DNA of 64,000 nucleotides from Nitrosopumilus sp. (lineage in GTDB: Archaea > Thermoproteota > Nitrososphaeria > Nitrososphaerales > Nitrosopumilaceae), in contig NZ_JAILWM010000001.1 of the NCBI RefSeq assembly GCF_025698945.1, positions 744,001 to 808,000 on the forward strand, given 5' to 3'. The notes under the pieces were generated by a model, which ran no database searches, was not told the DNA's origin, and saw only the letters and a program-made list of their open reading frames with translations. A program made the translations under genes and the position numbers. This document shows, in pieces, positions 7,985-17,574 of this stretch; positions within the stretch are counted from its first letter, which is position 1; each line of letters opens with the position of its first letter.

Positions 7985-9612
7985 TCTAATCCTTCAGCAG
8001 TTCCATCACGTCTGACTTCTGCCACTCCATGAAATCCAGATTTCGATTGCAATTTCATTACTGCATGAATTGCTCCGTGATAAAATGAATAACGTTCTTT
8101 GACAGATATTTCATATCCCATTTCTTTTAGATAATTAATAATTTCAGGCTTAAAACCTCCATCTTCAATACTGACCATTCCACCAATAGAGCAATGAAAT
8201 CGAGGTCTCCTAATTGCCTCATTCATTGGAAGATTTCCGTCAATTATTCTGGAAAGAAATTGAGTAATGGTTGAGAATATTCTCTGACTACCAGGACTGC
8301 CCACGACCATCCAAATCTTGGAATCATTAATAATCAATGTAGGAGATACAGATGTCCAAGGAATTGCATTTGGTCTAACAAAATAAGGATGATTGGGGTT
8401 GGTGAATTCAAATGCAGACATGTAGTTATTGTATAAAAACCCCAGTCCATCTGCTGCTACCTTTGAGCCATATGCAAGCTCAATTGATTGTGTTATCCCT
8501 ACTGCATTTCCCTCATCATCCATTGTTGATAGATGTGTAGTGTCTTCCCCTCCAAAATCAGGATCAGTCATTGGCAAGGTTGCATCCATAGAGTTGTGAA
8601 TAGATTCGGCCATCTGTTTTGCAAAAGATCTTTGCAGATGAAGTTTATCTTGGATTTGATCATACGTGTGTGGATTAAATGGTCTCTGAATTCTATGCAA
8701 GAATGATTTTCTAAATGTCTCTGCAACAAAGTGGTATGAGCTTGGTTTTCCACTACGCAAAAACTTTGAAGGTAAATGGTTGAGCATCATCAGTGTCAAC
8801 AACAAGGTTCGTCCAGCAGCTGGTGGCGGTAAAGTAACTACAGTGAGATGCCTATATTTTCTGCCTATAGGTTTTCTCTCTATGGGTTCTGGGATGTATG
8901 CCAAATCTTCTTCTCGGATTAATCCTCTATTTGACTTCATATCATTGGCAATTTTTTTTGCAATCTGACCATGATAGAAACTCTGGAATCCATGTTCAGA
9001 GATAGTAGTTAGTGTTTGTGCTAAATCATCTTGAATAAATCTATCACCAACATCATATGGAACTAACCCATCTTTTAGGAAGTATTTTGCTCCAGATTTA
9101 GATTTTATTGAAAGAAAACTTGCAAGTTCTCGTTGTTGCAAACCATTTTGTAGTGCAGTAATTTTGTATCCTTTTTTTGCAATTCTAATTGAGGGGGCAA
9201 CAATCTTTTGCCATTCTAATCTACCATATCTTCCATGTAAAAATCCAATTACAGCTAAAGTGCTTGGAACTGTAGTTGCCTTGTAACCTATTTTCCTTCG
9301 TCTTTTTCTTCGAAAAACTGACGAATGTGCCAGCGAGGGAGAGCGACTAGAACCGTCAAGAGCTATTGTTTTTCCATCAATATGAAAAATGGCCATGGAT
9401 TGGCCTCCAATTCCAGATGCCTGTGGTTCACAAACACCTAATGCCAATGCAGTTGCACATGCAGCATCAATTGCATTTCCACCCTTTTTTAGCATCTCAA
9501 CTCCTGCCTTTGTTGCATCAGGAAATGCAGATGCTACCATTCCCTTTTTTGCAGTTGAGGATTTTTTATCAGTGGAGGTTCTGAAGGCGTTTTCTATTTC
9601 TTTAACAATCAA
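7981..9612 (-). CDS. ggt: Gamma-glutamyltransferase
   Basis: A 543-residue N-terminal-nucleophile hydrolase of the gamma-glutamyltranspeptidase family. The self-cleavage site and catalytic Thr lie in EDTTHLSTMDDEGNAVGIT (Thr near residue 357), which would give a roughly 39 kDa large and 20 kDa small subunit. GMVASAFPDATKAG and GGNAIDAACATALALGV mark the N-terminal lobe, and GSPGSQRIF carries the small-subunit glycine motif. No signal peptide is seen, so it may act in the cytoplasm, unlike many bacterial enzymes. The start is TTG at 9612; upstream codons as far as the in-frame stop contain no ATG or GTG. A TATA box (TTTATAAA, about 9693-9702) lies upstream. Confidence 0.92.
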   Translation of the reverse strand: MIVKEIENAFRTSTDKKSSTAKKGMVASAFPDATKAGVEMLKKGGNAIDAACATALALGVCEPQASGIGGQSMAIFHIDGKTIALDGSSRSPSLAHSSVFRRKRRRKIGYKATTVPSTLAVIGFLHGRYGRLEWQKIVAPSIRIAKKGYKITALQNGLQQRELASFLSIKSKSGAKYFLKDGLVPYDVGDRFIQDDLAQTLTTISEHGFQSFYHGQIAKKIANDMKSNRGLIREEDLAYIPEPIERKPIGRKYRHLTVVTLPPPAAGRTLLLTLMMLNHLPSKFLRSGKPSSYHFVAETFRKSFLHRIQRPFNPHTYDQIQDKLHLQRSFAKQMAESIHNSMDATLPMTDPDFGGEDTTHLSTMDDEGNAVGITQSIELAYGSKVAADGLGFLYNNYMSAFEFTNPNHPYFVRPNAIPWTSVSPTLIINDSKIWMVVGSPGSQRIFSTITQFLSRIIDGNLPMNEAIRRPRFHCSIGGMVSIEDGGFKPEIINYLKEMGYEISVKERYSFYHGAIHAVMKLQSKSGFHGVAEVRRDGTAEGLD

Positions 9613-9813
9613 TTTCTCATCTTTCCAGACGATAGTAATAGAATTTTTGGAAACAGTACTCCAAGTAGAATAGTTTGTTTAACAAAATATTTTTTTTATA
9701 AATAAACTCCAACAGTTAGTTTGTTTCAAACATGCTAAAAAAGTGATCATTTGTCGTTTTAGAAAAAACAGAAAATGTTCAAATACAAGATTAATCTGCG
9801 AAAGAGTTTTGCA

Positions 9814-11460
9814 TTAAAGCCATTTTCGTTTCTTAAACCAACCAATCATCATACCAGAAATAGTTGCCATTGCAATTAACATCACAAAGTAGCTTCCTTC
9901 CCACTCCAACTCTGGAACATACGAAAAGTTTGTTCCATATATTCCAGCAATAAAGGTAATTGGGATAAAGATACTTGCAATAATTGTTAGTGTTTTCATT
10001 ACTTCATTCATTCGATTACTAACACTGGACAGATATGTGTCAAGCATTCCGCCAATAACATCACGTAACCCTTCAATAGAATCAGTTACTTGGATTACGT
10101 GGTTGTAAACATCTCTTAGATAAGTTCTAGTATTATCTGAAATTAACGGAGTAGAATCACGTCCAAGAAAATCCAATATTTCCCGAGCTGGCCAAATAGA
10201 TTTTCTCAAAGATATCATTCTTCGTTTTAAAGTTTGAATTGTTTGCATTGTTTTTCCAGTTGGATTTTGCATTAGCTCTTCTTCCAAGTCCTCTGTAACA
10301 TCACCCACTTTTTCAATTACCAGAAAATAACTATCAACAATTGCATCAATGATTGCATAAGTAAGATAATCACTTTGCAATTTTCTAATAGAACCGGCTT
10401 TATTTCTAAGACGCTCTCTTATATGATCAAAGAAATCAGCTTCTATTTCCTGAAACGTCAATACATGATGTTCAGCCAAAACTATTGAGATTTGTTCTAA
10501 TTCGAGCTTGCCTGTCTCTGCTATATAATGAGGCATCTTGAGCATAATTACAATATAATTATCTGAAACCTCAATTGAAGGTCTCAGTTCTGTATTCATT
10601 ATGTTTGCTTGATGTAATGGATGCAACCCAAAACTATTTCCAAAACTTTCAATAATTTTTGGGTCATGTATTCCTATAATGTTAATCCAAGAAACATTAG
10701 GTTTGTCTTTTGATTCTAGGCATTCTTCTATTGTCACATCAGAGTTTTCAGACATATTTTCAGCATCATACTCAATGATATCCATTCGAATATGTTCTAC
10801 CTTTTGTTCACCAACATGAATTAAGGCACCAGGACTTGATCCAATAGTATCAGATAAGGTGGTTCTTTGTGTTTTTGTTTTATTTAGTAATAGTTTAATT
10901 CCTGTGATTTCTTGCAAACCCAAATCCTTGGTAATTTCTTTTACTTTAGCAGTCTTACTTGTAACACCAATTATTATGAAGCCAGTCATAATTGAGAATA
11001 TCAAACTAAGATAAAGAGGAATAAAGTTCCCACTTGTTGCTGCTTCATAAATTGCTTGCACATCAGCAGATGTATTTGCTCCAACAAAAAATCCAATTAC
11101 AGTGTCCATTAAAAAGAACATAAATGAAATGATTGAACCAATTACAATTGCAGTAACAATTGTAATCCTTGGTGGAATTTCAATATTTTTTTCTCCTCGG
11201 TATGGTGAGAAATACCATTTGTATTTTACAATAAAGATGGCAATAACAGTAATCAAAATTGTAGAAACAATCCACCATATGATTAGCAAAAATCCTTCTT
11301 CAGATTCTATTTTTCCTATTCCTGAGAAAAGATCAGAAATGTTACCTGTTAGAGGAATTGAAAGTACTGAAGTTGCAACTCCAACTACAATCTGATAAAT
11401 TAGTGCAAAAAGAAATCCAATTGCAAGTCGATTGATTAGTTTTCCCACATTATCTATCAA
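9814..11460 (-). CDS. corA: CorA-type divalent cation transporter with extra N-terminal membrane domain
   Basis: The C-terminal 350 residues are a CorA magnesium/cobalt channel subunit: an acidic cytoplasmic domain, long stalk helices with RKSIWPAREIL, then two membrane helices with the family signature GIYGTNF near residue 517 and a basic C-terminus (FKKRKWL). The first about 180 residues are not part of standard CorA (usual length about 320). They hold four predicted membrane helices (around residues 8-33, 57-78, 99-127 and 150-168), with a short soluble link to the CorA part. The extra domain may anchor, gate or sense. It is a single-gene unit with its own promoter region. Confidence 0.85.
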   Translation of the reverse strand: MIDNVGKLINRLAIGFLFALIYQIVVGVATSVLSIPLTGNISDLFSGIGKIESEEGFLLIIWWIVSTILITVIAIFIVKYKWYFSPYRGEKNIEIPPRITIVTAIVIGSIISFMFFLMDTVIGFFVGANTSADVQAIYEAATSGNFIPLYLSLIFSIMTGFIIIGVTSKTAKVKEITKDLGLQEITGIKLLLNKTKTQRTTLSDTIGSSPGALIHVGEQKVEHIRMDIIEYDAENMSENSDVTIEECLESKDKPNVSWINIIGIHDPKIIESFGNSFGLHPLHQANIMNTELRPSIEVSDNYIVIMLKMPHYIAETGKLELEQISIVLAEHHVLTFQEIEADFFDHIRERLRNKAGSIRKLQSDYLTYAIIDAIVDSYFLVIEKVGDVTEDLEEELMQNPTGKTMQTIQTLKRRMISLRKSIWPAREILDFLGRDSTPLISDNTRTYLRDVYNHVIQVTDSIEGLRDVIGGMLDTYLSSVSNRMNEVMKTLTIIASIFIPITFIAGIYGTNFSYVPELEWEGSYFVMLIAMATISGMMIGWFKKRKWL

Positions 11461-11506
11461 ATACTATCAATATTCTGTAAAAATATCAGGTATTTATGAA
11501 CACGTT

Positions 11507-12841
11507 TTATTTTACTTGTAAAAGTAAACCATAAAGTTTTGCGCGTGACTCCAAAAGGTCAGCACGTAATTTGCTAATCTTTTGTGTAATTTCAGATGCT
11601 AATTCTTCTTCAGCAGGACCCAATTGTTTTGATACGAGTTTATTTAGTGCTGTTCTTTCAGAACCCAATTGAGTTTCTAAATCAGAAATTAGTTTTTCCA
11701 AATCAGCAATTTGTGTTGAAACACCAGAGTTTTCACTAATTGTGGTCACAATAGAATCAGAATCTATTGCATTGATTCTTGTAATTCCTACTTGACATGA
11801 ATTTGGAATAATTTTATCAATGAATTTAACATCTACTGATTCAGAATCAGAGCTCACAGTAATCAGAGGCAATCTTATTGTATCTTTTCCAGAACATGCT
11901 TCAAAAACTACATTGTATCGTTTTAGATCAGGAGAACCTGTTTCAGGTTTTAATACACTTTCAGTAACAGAAATGAGTTCAGTTGTTAATCCTTCAAGAG
12001 GTTTTCCAGTCAGAGTTTTTGGGATATTTAGTTGTGACACATTTAGATTTGAAGGAACATAAAGAACCATCAAATATCTCCTTAATTCGTCTTGAAAGGA
12101 TTGGAGTTCTTTCTTCATTGAAATAATACTAGTCAAATTTTCACCATCAGGTTTTTGCTCAGAGGATACTGGAATTTTTTGCTTAGCAGTGTTTATTTTA
12201 TTTTTGAGTTCTGCAATTTTATTTTCCAATGTAATGATCTTGTCAGACACTCCTCCCATATTCACCATTGTACCAGTAATAGAATCAGGGTTTGCTGCTT
12301 TGATTAAAACAGATGTAGTATAGCATGAATTAGGTTTTAGCATACTACCCAATTTTACACTATGAGTTTCACTATCAGAGGTTACAATTATTTCAGGCGT
12401 TCGAATTTCAGTTGATTTTGCACATGCATCAAAAACAAACGCATATCCTGTTATGCTAGTAGAGGTTCCTGCCTTGGTATTTTTAGAGAGTTGTTTTAAA
12501 ACAGCAATCTTATTTATTTTCCCAACAGGTTCTCCTTTGGATAATTTCATAATTCTTATTTCTTCAAGGTCTTCTGCAGATAGTTTTTTTGCCCAACCAT
12601 ACTCAGATAATTTTTCTGCAGTTGATGGTGTTACACAAGATGGAGCACTAGAAGATATTTTGAATACTTTAACTAAACCTTCACCACAGATTACTTGGTC
12701 AGCTGAAAAATTTAGTTTTATTTGTTGTTTAGGAGAAATTACATCAGCAAAAGTTTGTGAATGTAAAGTTCCAGATATTAAAACAACACCTAAGAACATC
12801 GCAATCCAAATAGAGGATTTCACATTAGATATTTTATACAT
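11507..12841 (-). CDS. Secreted protein with internal duplication and coiled coils
   Basis: The frame is open from 12856, but the ATG at 12841 (MYKISNVKSS) gives a cleaner signal peptide of about 32 residues ending near FADV. The mature part starts with a cysteine-pair module, C-x-EGL then CVTPSTAEKL, also found at 58254-59237. Two copies of a unit follow, each with a beta domain (FDACAKSTEIRTPEI and FEACSGKDTIRLPLI; SDSETHSVKL and SDSESVDVKF) and then a heptad-rich coiled coil. It is probably an extracellular or S-layer-associated structural protein. I recognise no enzyme motif. Confidence 0.75.
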   Translation of the reverse strand: MYKISNVKSSIWIAMFLGVVLISGTLHSQTFADVISPKQQIKLNFSADQVICGEGLVKVFKISSSAPSCVTPSTAEKLSEYGWAKKLSAEDLEEIRIMKLSKGEPVGKINKIAVLKQLSKNTKAGTSTSITGYAFVFDACAKSTEIRTPEIIVTSDSETHSVKLGSMLKPNSCYTTSVLIKAANPDSITGTMVNMGGVSDKIITLENKIAELKNKINTAKQKIPVSSEQKPDGENLTSIISMKKELQSFQDELRRYLMVLYVPSNLNVSQLNIPKTLTGKPLEGLTTELISVTESVLKPETGSPDLKRYNVVFEACSGKDTIRLPLITVSSDSESVDVKFIDKIIPNSCQVGITRINAIDSDSIVTTISENSGVSTQIADLEKLISDLETQLGSERTALNKLVSKQLGPAEEELASEITQKISKLRADLLESRAKLYGLLLQVK

Positions 12842-12950
12842 GACACTAAAAAGCATTACCCATGATTATTGTTTTAGAACAACTCAGATTGTAGAACATT
12901 TTTCTATTTTTTGATATAGGGAATTCATATCTATTAATTACTTTTGAAAT

Positions 12951-12962
12951 ATGGCATGCCAA
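12951..12962. promoter_or_regulatory. GTGGYATGCC-family motif copy (palindromic TGGCATGCCA)
   Basis: The stretch 12952-12961 is the perfect 10-base palindrome TGGCATGCCA. It sits 10 bases beyond the stop of the zinc-ribbon gene at 12971-13174. It is one of eight related intergenic copies in the window. Confidence 0.4.
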
Positions 12963-12970
12963 AAATCGTA

Positions 12971-13174
12971 TCAATGCAATATGCCCATCAGAGGTTTTTT
13001 AGTATTGGATTCATCCACTCTAAAACATAATTGATCATGTGATCTCGGAATAGTTGGATATGCACAAATTCTACAAATAAACTGTGTAGCTGCTTTACAT
13101 TTTGCGCAAATTAAAAGTTCCATGAGCAACCCACCACAACGTCTACATGACTCATCAGGCAAGTCCCACATCAC
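12971..13174 (-). CDS. Small double zinc-ribbon protein
   Basis: A 67-residue protein dominated by cysteine pairs: CRRCGG, CAKCKA and CRIC, with a further HDQLC near the C-terminus. This suits two zinc-binding knuckles. It starts at ATG 13174 (a second ATG follows at once). A TATA-like CAATTATAAC lies about 40 bases upstream, and a GTGGCATGCC motif lies 63 bases upstream on the far side of that TATA element; another copy lies just after the stop. Such proteins usually bind nucleic acids or act as adaptors. The function is unknown. Confidence 0.65.
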   Translation of the reverse strand: MMWDLPDESCRRCGGLLMELLICAKCKAATQFICRICAYPTIPRSHDQLCFRVDESNTKKPLMGILH

Positions 13175-13236
13175 CGTTTTTTGATAGTTTCATACAGCAG
13201 GTTTTCCCAGAGTTATAATTGGATGACCAACATGTT

Positions 13237-13250
13237 GTGGCATGCCATAG
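13237..13250. promoter_or_regulatory. GTGGYATGCC-family motif upstream of a zinc-ribbon gene
   Basis: GTGGCATGCC at 13237-13246 lies upstream of the TATA-like element of the gene at 12971-13174. Read towards that gene it is GGCATGCCAC, the same orientation as the copies before the genes at 17575 and 18931. An operator role is inferred from this arrangement. Confidence 0.4.
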
Positions 13251-13302
13251 AAAATGAGCCTAGAAGAAAAGCAGATTTGCAAAAATCAGTATCTGTTTGA
13301 GA

Positions 13303-13857
13303 TTATAGTAATTTTCTTACCATTTTTGAGGGTGGAAGAGAATCATAGATCCAAAAAAACTCTGTAGTGTCAGGATTTTTAGCTGAGATTTGAGCCCAAA
13401 ATGAGCCACATTTACCTTCAAATGGCCTTGGAATATTTCCATAAAATTGTTCTTTATCAGAGATAATTAGAACATATTTTGATTTTTGATTATTTTCAGA
13501 GCATAAACTAAATTTTACCAAATACTGCTCATGTCCAATTTTCATTTTAGAGATAATATTAGGATTCGATTGAGATTTAGATGTAATACTAGTTAAAAAA
13601 GAAAGATATTTTTCATCAACAAGATCTTTCCCAACAAAAGTCCAGTTATGAGAATTGAATAATTTCAAACATGCATCTAATGTCGGATGTGCAGGATAAC
13701 GTTTTCGTAATCCATCTTCTCCCAAATTTTTAAATTTTTCATAGAAATTTTTACATCTTTTTTCCGTACTTTGTTTCAAAGTTTCTGCATGAGATTCTAA
13801 AATCACATAATTTGAAAACAATAATACAGACATAAGCAACACGATAAATTTTCTCAT
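13303..13857 (-). CDS. Secreted protein, unknown function
   Basis: A 184-residue protein with a clear signal peptide (residues 1-24, core FIVLLMSVLLFSNYVIL, cleavage near SHA-ET). The mature domain contains four cysteines (RCKNFYEKF, DACLKLF, FSLCSENN, GKCGSFW) that could form two disulfides. A mixed alpha/beta pattern with strands around YLVKFSLC and KYVLIISD is seen. No membrane anchor follows. Four evenly placed cysteines in an exported protein suggest a compact, disulfide-stabilised fold. No family was recognised. Confidence 0.65.
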   Translation of the reverse strand: MRKFIVLLMSVLLFSNYVILESHAETLKQSTEKRCKNFYEKFKNLGEDGLRKRYPAHPTLDACLKLFNSHNWTFVGKDLVDEKYLSFLTSITSKSQSNPNIISKMKIGHEQYLVKFSLCSENNQKSKYVLIISDKEQFYGNIPRPFEGKCGSFWAQISAKNPDTTEFFWIYDSLPPSKMVRKLL

Positions 13858-14307
13858 ATCAAATTTTTAAAAAGTAAAACTAAAAACAGAATAATAACAA
13901 ACCGGAATTATATTTCAATTGGGGTTTTTGAATAAATTGAAACATGATAGATTTACATCTTATGTTTCATTAATACCAAGTTGAGTTTTTGTCTGTTTAC
14001 CAATGTAAGAACCTCCAAGTCAACATTTGGCAGTTATTATTTAACCATAGATTGATACCTGTGGCATGCTACATTGTTATTAATCAGTTTTTTTGGAATG
14101 AAATCTTTGGCCAAGAACCATATTTTGTTTTTACTCTATTGATTTTCATATTCTCACCACCTATAGGATTTTTCTGTAACAGATATTGTTTTCAGAGTAG
14201 AAGATTCAGATACTTTTTTTGAAATGATGTTAGTATTATTCATGCATGTTGTTAACATGATTATAATTAGTGAAGTTATTATTTGGGAATGCCCAACATA
14301 ATGTGGC
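13858..14307. other. 450-base non-coding stretch with inverted repeat and two motif copies
   Basis: I see no convincing gene here. The longest frame (77 codons from a TTG at 13989) has a composition rich in Phe, Cys and Ile and no start signal. The stretch holds an 8-base inverted repeat (TGAAACAT at 13938-13945 and ATGTTTCA at 13962-13969), a GTGGCATGCT copy at 14061-14070, and a GTGGCATGCC copy at 14303-14312 that runs into the next start codon. It could contain a decayed gene or regulatory RNA. Confidence 0.4.
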
Positions 14308-15171
14308 ATGCCATCAGAACCACTTGAAACATTTTATGGGAATTTACATGCCTATAAGATGTATACAAGGCCAACGGCTCAAAGGCTGTTTGGAAGTTAT
14401 TCCTTTAGAAAAAGATCAGGCACCAAACATCACGAAAATGTTCAAAAGATGTTGGAGATTTTAGCCCTTAATGGAACACTAACAACATGGGGAATGGCAA
14501 AAACTCACCTAGACAAAACGGAGGGAATCAGGACTAAAGAGAAAGAATACAGAAGATTACTTGTTGGAAGAATGGCAAGAGGCAAACATACAATGGGTCT
14601 CTTAGAAGTAGGTCTTGTTGTAAAAGATGGGAAAAGTTTTGCAAAAGCTCCTGCTGATCAATACAGATTATCATTGCATGGAATTTTGTATTGTTTGGAT
14701 GTTTTAGATCTATCAGATAAACAAATTGATACAATGGCTGAAAAATATGCAAATGTGCTGCCTATGGTTTTTGAAAAATGGAAAGATCTGAAAGCAAATA
14801 TCGGAAATGAAGTTTATCGATTAAAAAATTTAGCTTCAGGTTTGTTTATGGACAATATTCAAATTGCAAAGATTTCAAATTTTCCCGTTTATGAATTAAT
14901 GACATATTTGAATGTAAAATATCAAAACAATTTTGAGCAAATATCAGAAGAAGATTTGGCAAATCAAATTTCCATATGGTTTTATACAAATCTGCTTGTC
15001 CCTACAAAATTTAGAACAACTGGTAAACATTCATCATTAGAGATAAAACAATGGAAAAAAATTATTCAGAAAGATCCAAAAATCAAAAAATGGTATTACG
15101 ATTTTGTAAATGAAGCCATCAAATTCTACAATAACAGATTCAATAAGTTAAAGAAATTAGAAAAAAATTAA
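14308..15171 (+). CDS. Thaumarchaeal protein with helix-turn-helix-like N-terminus
   Basis: A 287-residue cytoplasmic protein, basic at both ends (C-terminus NRFNKLKKLEKN). Residues 40-115 look like a winged-helix domain (HHENVQKMLEILALNGTLTTWGMAKTHL, then a basic region and a turn LLEVGLVVKDG). The rest is helical, with no enzyme motif that I recognise. The ATG lies inside a GTGGCATGCC motif, so binding of a regulator to that motif would cover the start. It overlaps the convergent receiver gene by 4 bases. It may be a DNA-binding regulator; this is inference from the HTH-like region. Confidence 0.6.
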   Translation: MPSEPLETFYGNLHAYKMYTRPTAQRLFGSYSFRKRSGTKHHENVQKMLEILALNGTLTTWGMAKTHLDKTEGIRTKEKEYRRLLVGRMARGKHTMGLLEVGLVVKDGKSFAKAPADQYRLSLHGILYCLDVLDLSDKQIDTMAEKYANVLPMVFEKWKDLKANIGNEVYRLKNLASGLFMDNIQIAKISNFPVYELMTYLNVKYQNNFEQISEEDLANQISIWFYTNLLVPTKFRTTGKHSSLEIKQWKKIIQKDPKIKKWYYDFVNEAIKFYNNRFNKLKKLEKN

Positions 15172-15536
15172 TCAGTAAATTTTGTGACTATATCTTCAAG
15201 TTGTTCAAAAGAATAGGGTTTGTTTATAGTAGCTAGTAATGACATACTTTTTGCTTTAAGATGTTTTTTTTCATCTACTGCAAATGCGGTAATTAGAACA
15301 ATTTTGGCTTCAGAATCAAATTGTTTAATTTTAAAAAATGCATCAAATCCATCCATTTTAGGCATTTTAACATCCATGAGTGTCAAATCAGGACTAATTT
15401 CTTTATATTTTTCAACAGCATCTTGTCCATTCTCAGCAGTCACAACATCACAGCCTAGACTCTTAATCATATAGGCTGTATTTTCTAAAAGATCAATATC
15501 ATCATCCACCAAAAGGACAGTTTTCTTTAATGACAT
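15168..15536 (-). CDS. Single-domain response regulator (CheY-like receiver)
   Basis: A receiver domain with no output domain, 122 residues from the ATG at 15536; a TTG at 15554 would add six residues but is less likely. Seen in sequence: acidic triad DDD at 11-13, phospho-acceptor Asp55 in LMDVKMPKMDG, switch Thr near 84 (LITAFA) and Lys near 105 (INKPYSF). It is encoded directly downstream of the sensor kinase at 15594-17501, 57 bases apart, and surely takes phosphate from it. It should signal by protein contact rather than direct DNA binding. Confidence 0.93.
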   Translation of the reverse strand: MSLKKTVLLVDDDIDLLENTAYMIKSLGCDVVTAENGQDAVEKYKEISPDLTLMDVKMPKMDGFDAFFKIKQFDSEAKIVLITAFAVDEKKHLKAKSMSLLATINKPYSFEQLEDIVTKFTD

Positions 15537-15593
15537 AGTAAATTCCAGTATCAATGCTTGTGATAAAACTTTCGAAAGAATTGTCTTTTTTTA

Positions 15594-17501
15594 TCATAGA
15601 AGAGGCAAAGTCACAATAAATCGAGTTGGGTTGTTTTGGGCAACAATAGTTCCATTATGTAGTTCTATGACATTTTTACATGTAGATAATCCAAGTCCTG
15701 TTCCTTTTTGTTTAGATGAGATCAAGGGATCAAATATCTTAGGGAATACATCTTCAGGAATTCCAGGACCTGAATCTTGTATCATAATAATAGCAGAGGT
15801 ATTTTTTTCTTCAATTGTGCAGTTAATAATTCCAGCCTCTTTTCCTATGGCTTGAATAGCATTTAAAAACAAATTAATAAAAACAATTTCTAATTTTCTT
15901 AGATCACCTCTTATTTCTAGATTAGATTTTGGAATAACAATGGATACATTATCTGGAATTTCTAAAGAAGTTTTTGCAGATTCTAATAAATCCTGAATTT
16001 TTATTGGTTGCAATTCTAAAGGAGTGATTCTTACAAAATTAAGTACATCATTAATTTGATGTGACATTCTATCAATTGCGCGATTCATTCTATTTACAAC
16101 CTCATTTAGTTCGTCTGTTTGTTTTGCATTATTTTTTAAAATTTCAGTTGAGCTTTTTATTGTTGCAAGAGGGTTTTTCATGTCATGTGCCATACTTGCA
16201 GCTAGTTCACCAATAGCAGTTAATCTTTCATTTTTAATTTTGACTTTGGCTTCAGCTAATTGTTTTTCTGTTTCAATAAGCTTTTTTAGATGACTTGTCA
16301 TATCTTCAAAAGAATTACTTATTGTTTGAATTTCATTAATTTTGCTAGGTTTAATTTTGATATTAAAATTTCCCCTTGAAATAGAATTAGCAATTTTTGT
16401 AAGACGCTTCAATGGAGATGAAACTGTGCTTGAAATTAAGAATCCACCAATTATCGAGGCTGCCATTCCTGCAATAGATACTGCAAAAATTGAATTTCGA
16501 AGTTCAATGAATTCGCTCACTATTGAGGAACTATCCTGCTCAATTACTACTGTCCAATCAAATCCCTCAAATGTTCTATATCCGGTAGATTTTGCATAGG
16601 AAATTAATTTAAAATCATCAATAGCATCATCCAATTCAAAAAACTCTACATCTTCACCTTGAATTAAAATATCAAAATAAGGAACTGTTAAAGCAGAAAG
16701 TAGAATAGTTTGTTCCGAATAAATTGGACGTCCAAGCTCATCTAAAAGTACAACACTACGTCCAGGAATTGTAATTACATCAGATTCCTCGCTGAAGTCA
16801 CTTAGAAGATCATTTAATGTAATTGACGCTCTTAAAACTCCTATAAAATTATCATTCTCATCATTAATGGCATAGGCAAAATCCATTGAGTAAGAATTTG
16901 TAGATTCATTAAATTTTATTTTATCAATATGTAATCCAGTATTTTTAGTAATTTGCCACCATTCTTCTTCACTTTGAGAATATACTGAAGTTCCCGAGGT
17001 AAGTGCAACATTTGCACCATATGCATTTGTTACAAATAATTCCTCAATTACATCGTAATTATATTCATCATGATAAAATTCAATTGTGTCCAATAATTCA
17101 TCTGTGAGAACACGATCCTCAAGTTCGCCAAGAAAAGGAGTCGTTTCAGTAAATTTAGCATCAGTGGATTCTAAATTCAAATGAGACTTCATTTCCTGGA
17201 ATCGCTCATATTTTTTATTTGAGTCAAGTAGTACATCCTGAATTATTTTTAAATTAGTCAATTCCTTAAAAGCCAAAATTCTGTTTTCAATGTGCTTGTC
17301 AAGGCCTTGGATCATGTTAAATGCAAATCCCTCATTTCTTGAGCCCAATAATTCCTTTATTTCATCAACTGTAATTTCAAAAGTCACATATCCTACTATA
17401 GTAAAGGATAGAGAGATTGCAAACATCACTGCAATTATCATAAAAGAGATTTTCAAGAGATATACTAGCCAAGATCTAAGACATTTGAATTTAAAGATCA
17501 C
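15594..17501 (-). CDS. Membrane sensor histidine kinase with extracytoplasmic sensor
   Basis: A 635-residue kinase. It has a first membrane helix (about residues 10-36), a roughly 300-residue extracellular sensor of the double Cache type, and a second membrane helix (about 341-362). HAMP, the HisKA helix with phospho-His near residue 438 (AHDMKNPLATI) and a HATPase domain with N box (FINLFLNAIQAIG), DSGPGIPEDVF and GTGLGLSTCKN follow. It senses an external small molecule and phosphorylates the receiver encoded next to it. The start is GTG at 17501; a GTGGTATGCT motif lies 20 bases upstream. The ligand is unknown; Cache domains often bind amino acids or organic acids. Confidence 0.93.
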   Translation of the reverse strand: MIFKFKCLRSWLVYLLKISFMIIAVMFAISLSFTIVGYVTFEITVDEIKELLGSRNEGFAFNMIQGLDKHIENRILAFKELTNLKIIQDVLLDSNKKYERFQEMKSHLNLESTDAKFTETTPFLGELEDRVLTDELLDTIEFYHDEYNYDVIEELFVTNAYGANVALTSGTSVYSQSEEEWWQITKNTGLHIDKIKFNESTNSYSMDFAYAINDENDNFIGVLRASITLNDLLSDFSEESDVITIPGRSVVLLDELGRPIYSEQTILLSALTVPYFDILIQGEDVEFFELDDAIDDFKLISYAKSTGYRTFEGFDWTVVIEQDSSSIVSEFIELRNSIFAVSIAGMAASIIGGFLISSTVSSPLKRLTKIANSISRGNFNIKIKPSKINEIQTISNSFEDMTSHLKKLIETEKQLAEAKVKIKNERLTAIGELAASMAHDMKNPLATIKSSTEILKNNAKQTDELNEVVNRMNRAIDRMSHQINDVLNFVRITPLELQPIKIQDLLESAKTSLEIPDNVSIVIPKSNLEIRGDLRKLEIVFINLFLNAIQAIGKEAGIINCTIEEKNTSAIIMIQDSGPGIPEDVFPKIFDPLISSKQKGTGLGLSTCKNVIELHNGTIVAQNNPTRFIVTLPLL

Positions 17502-17520
17502 TAATTGGTATTAAAAAAAT

Positions 17521-17562
17521 AGCATACCACAAAATACAAGTTAATTCCAAATAGCATACATA
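17521..17562. promoter_or_regulatory. GTGGYATGCC-family motif between divergent kinase and zinc-protein genes
   Basis: AGCATACCAC at 17521-17530 is the reverse complement of GTGGTATGCT. It lies 20 bases before the kinase start and 45 bases before the zinc-protein start at 17575. A partial second copy (TAGCATACA) lies at about 17552-17560. A shared regulator for both genes is a reasonable inference. Confidence 0.4.
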
Positions 17563-17574
17563 ACAAGAATTTGC

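Noticed and set aside
13938-13969. Inverted repeat TGAAACAT/ATGTTTCA as an insertion-sequence end
   Set aside because: The arms are only 8 bases with a 16-base loop and there is no transposase or target duplication nearby; it could be just a hairpin.
13989-14222. 77-codon frame from a TTG in the gap before 14308
   Set aside because: Composition rich in Phe, Cys and Ile, no start signal, an unusual start codon and no family resemblance; treated as non-coding.
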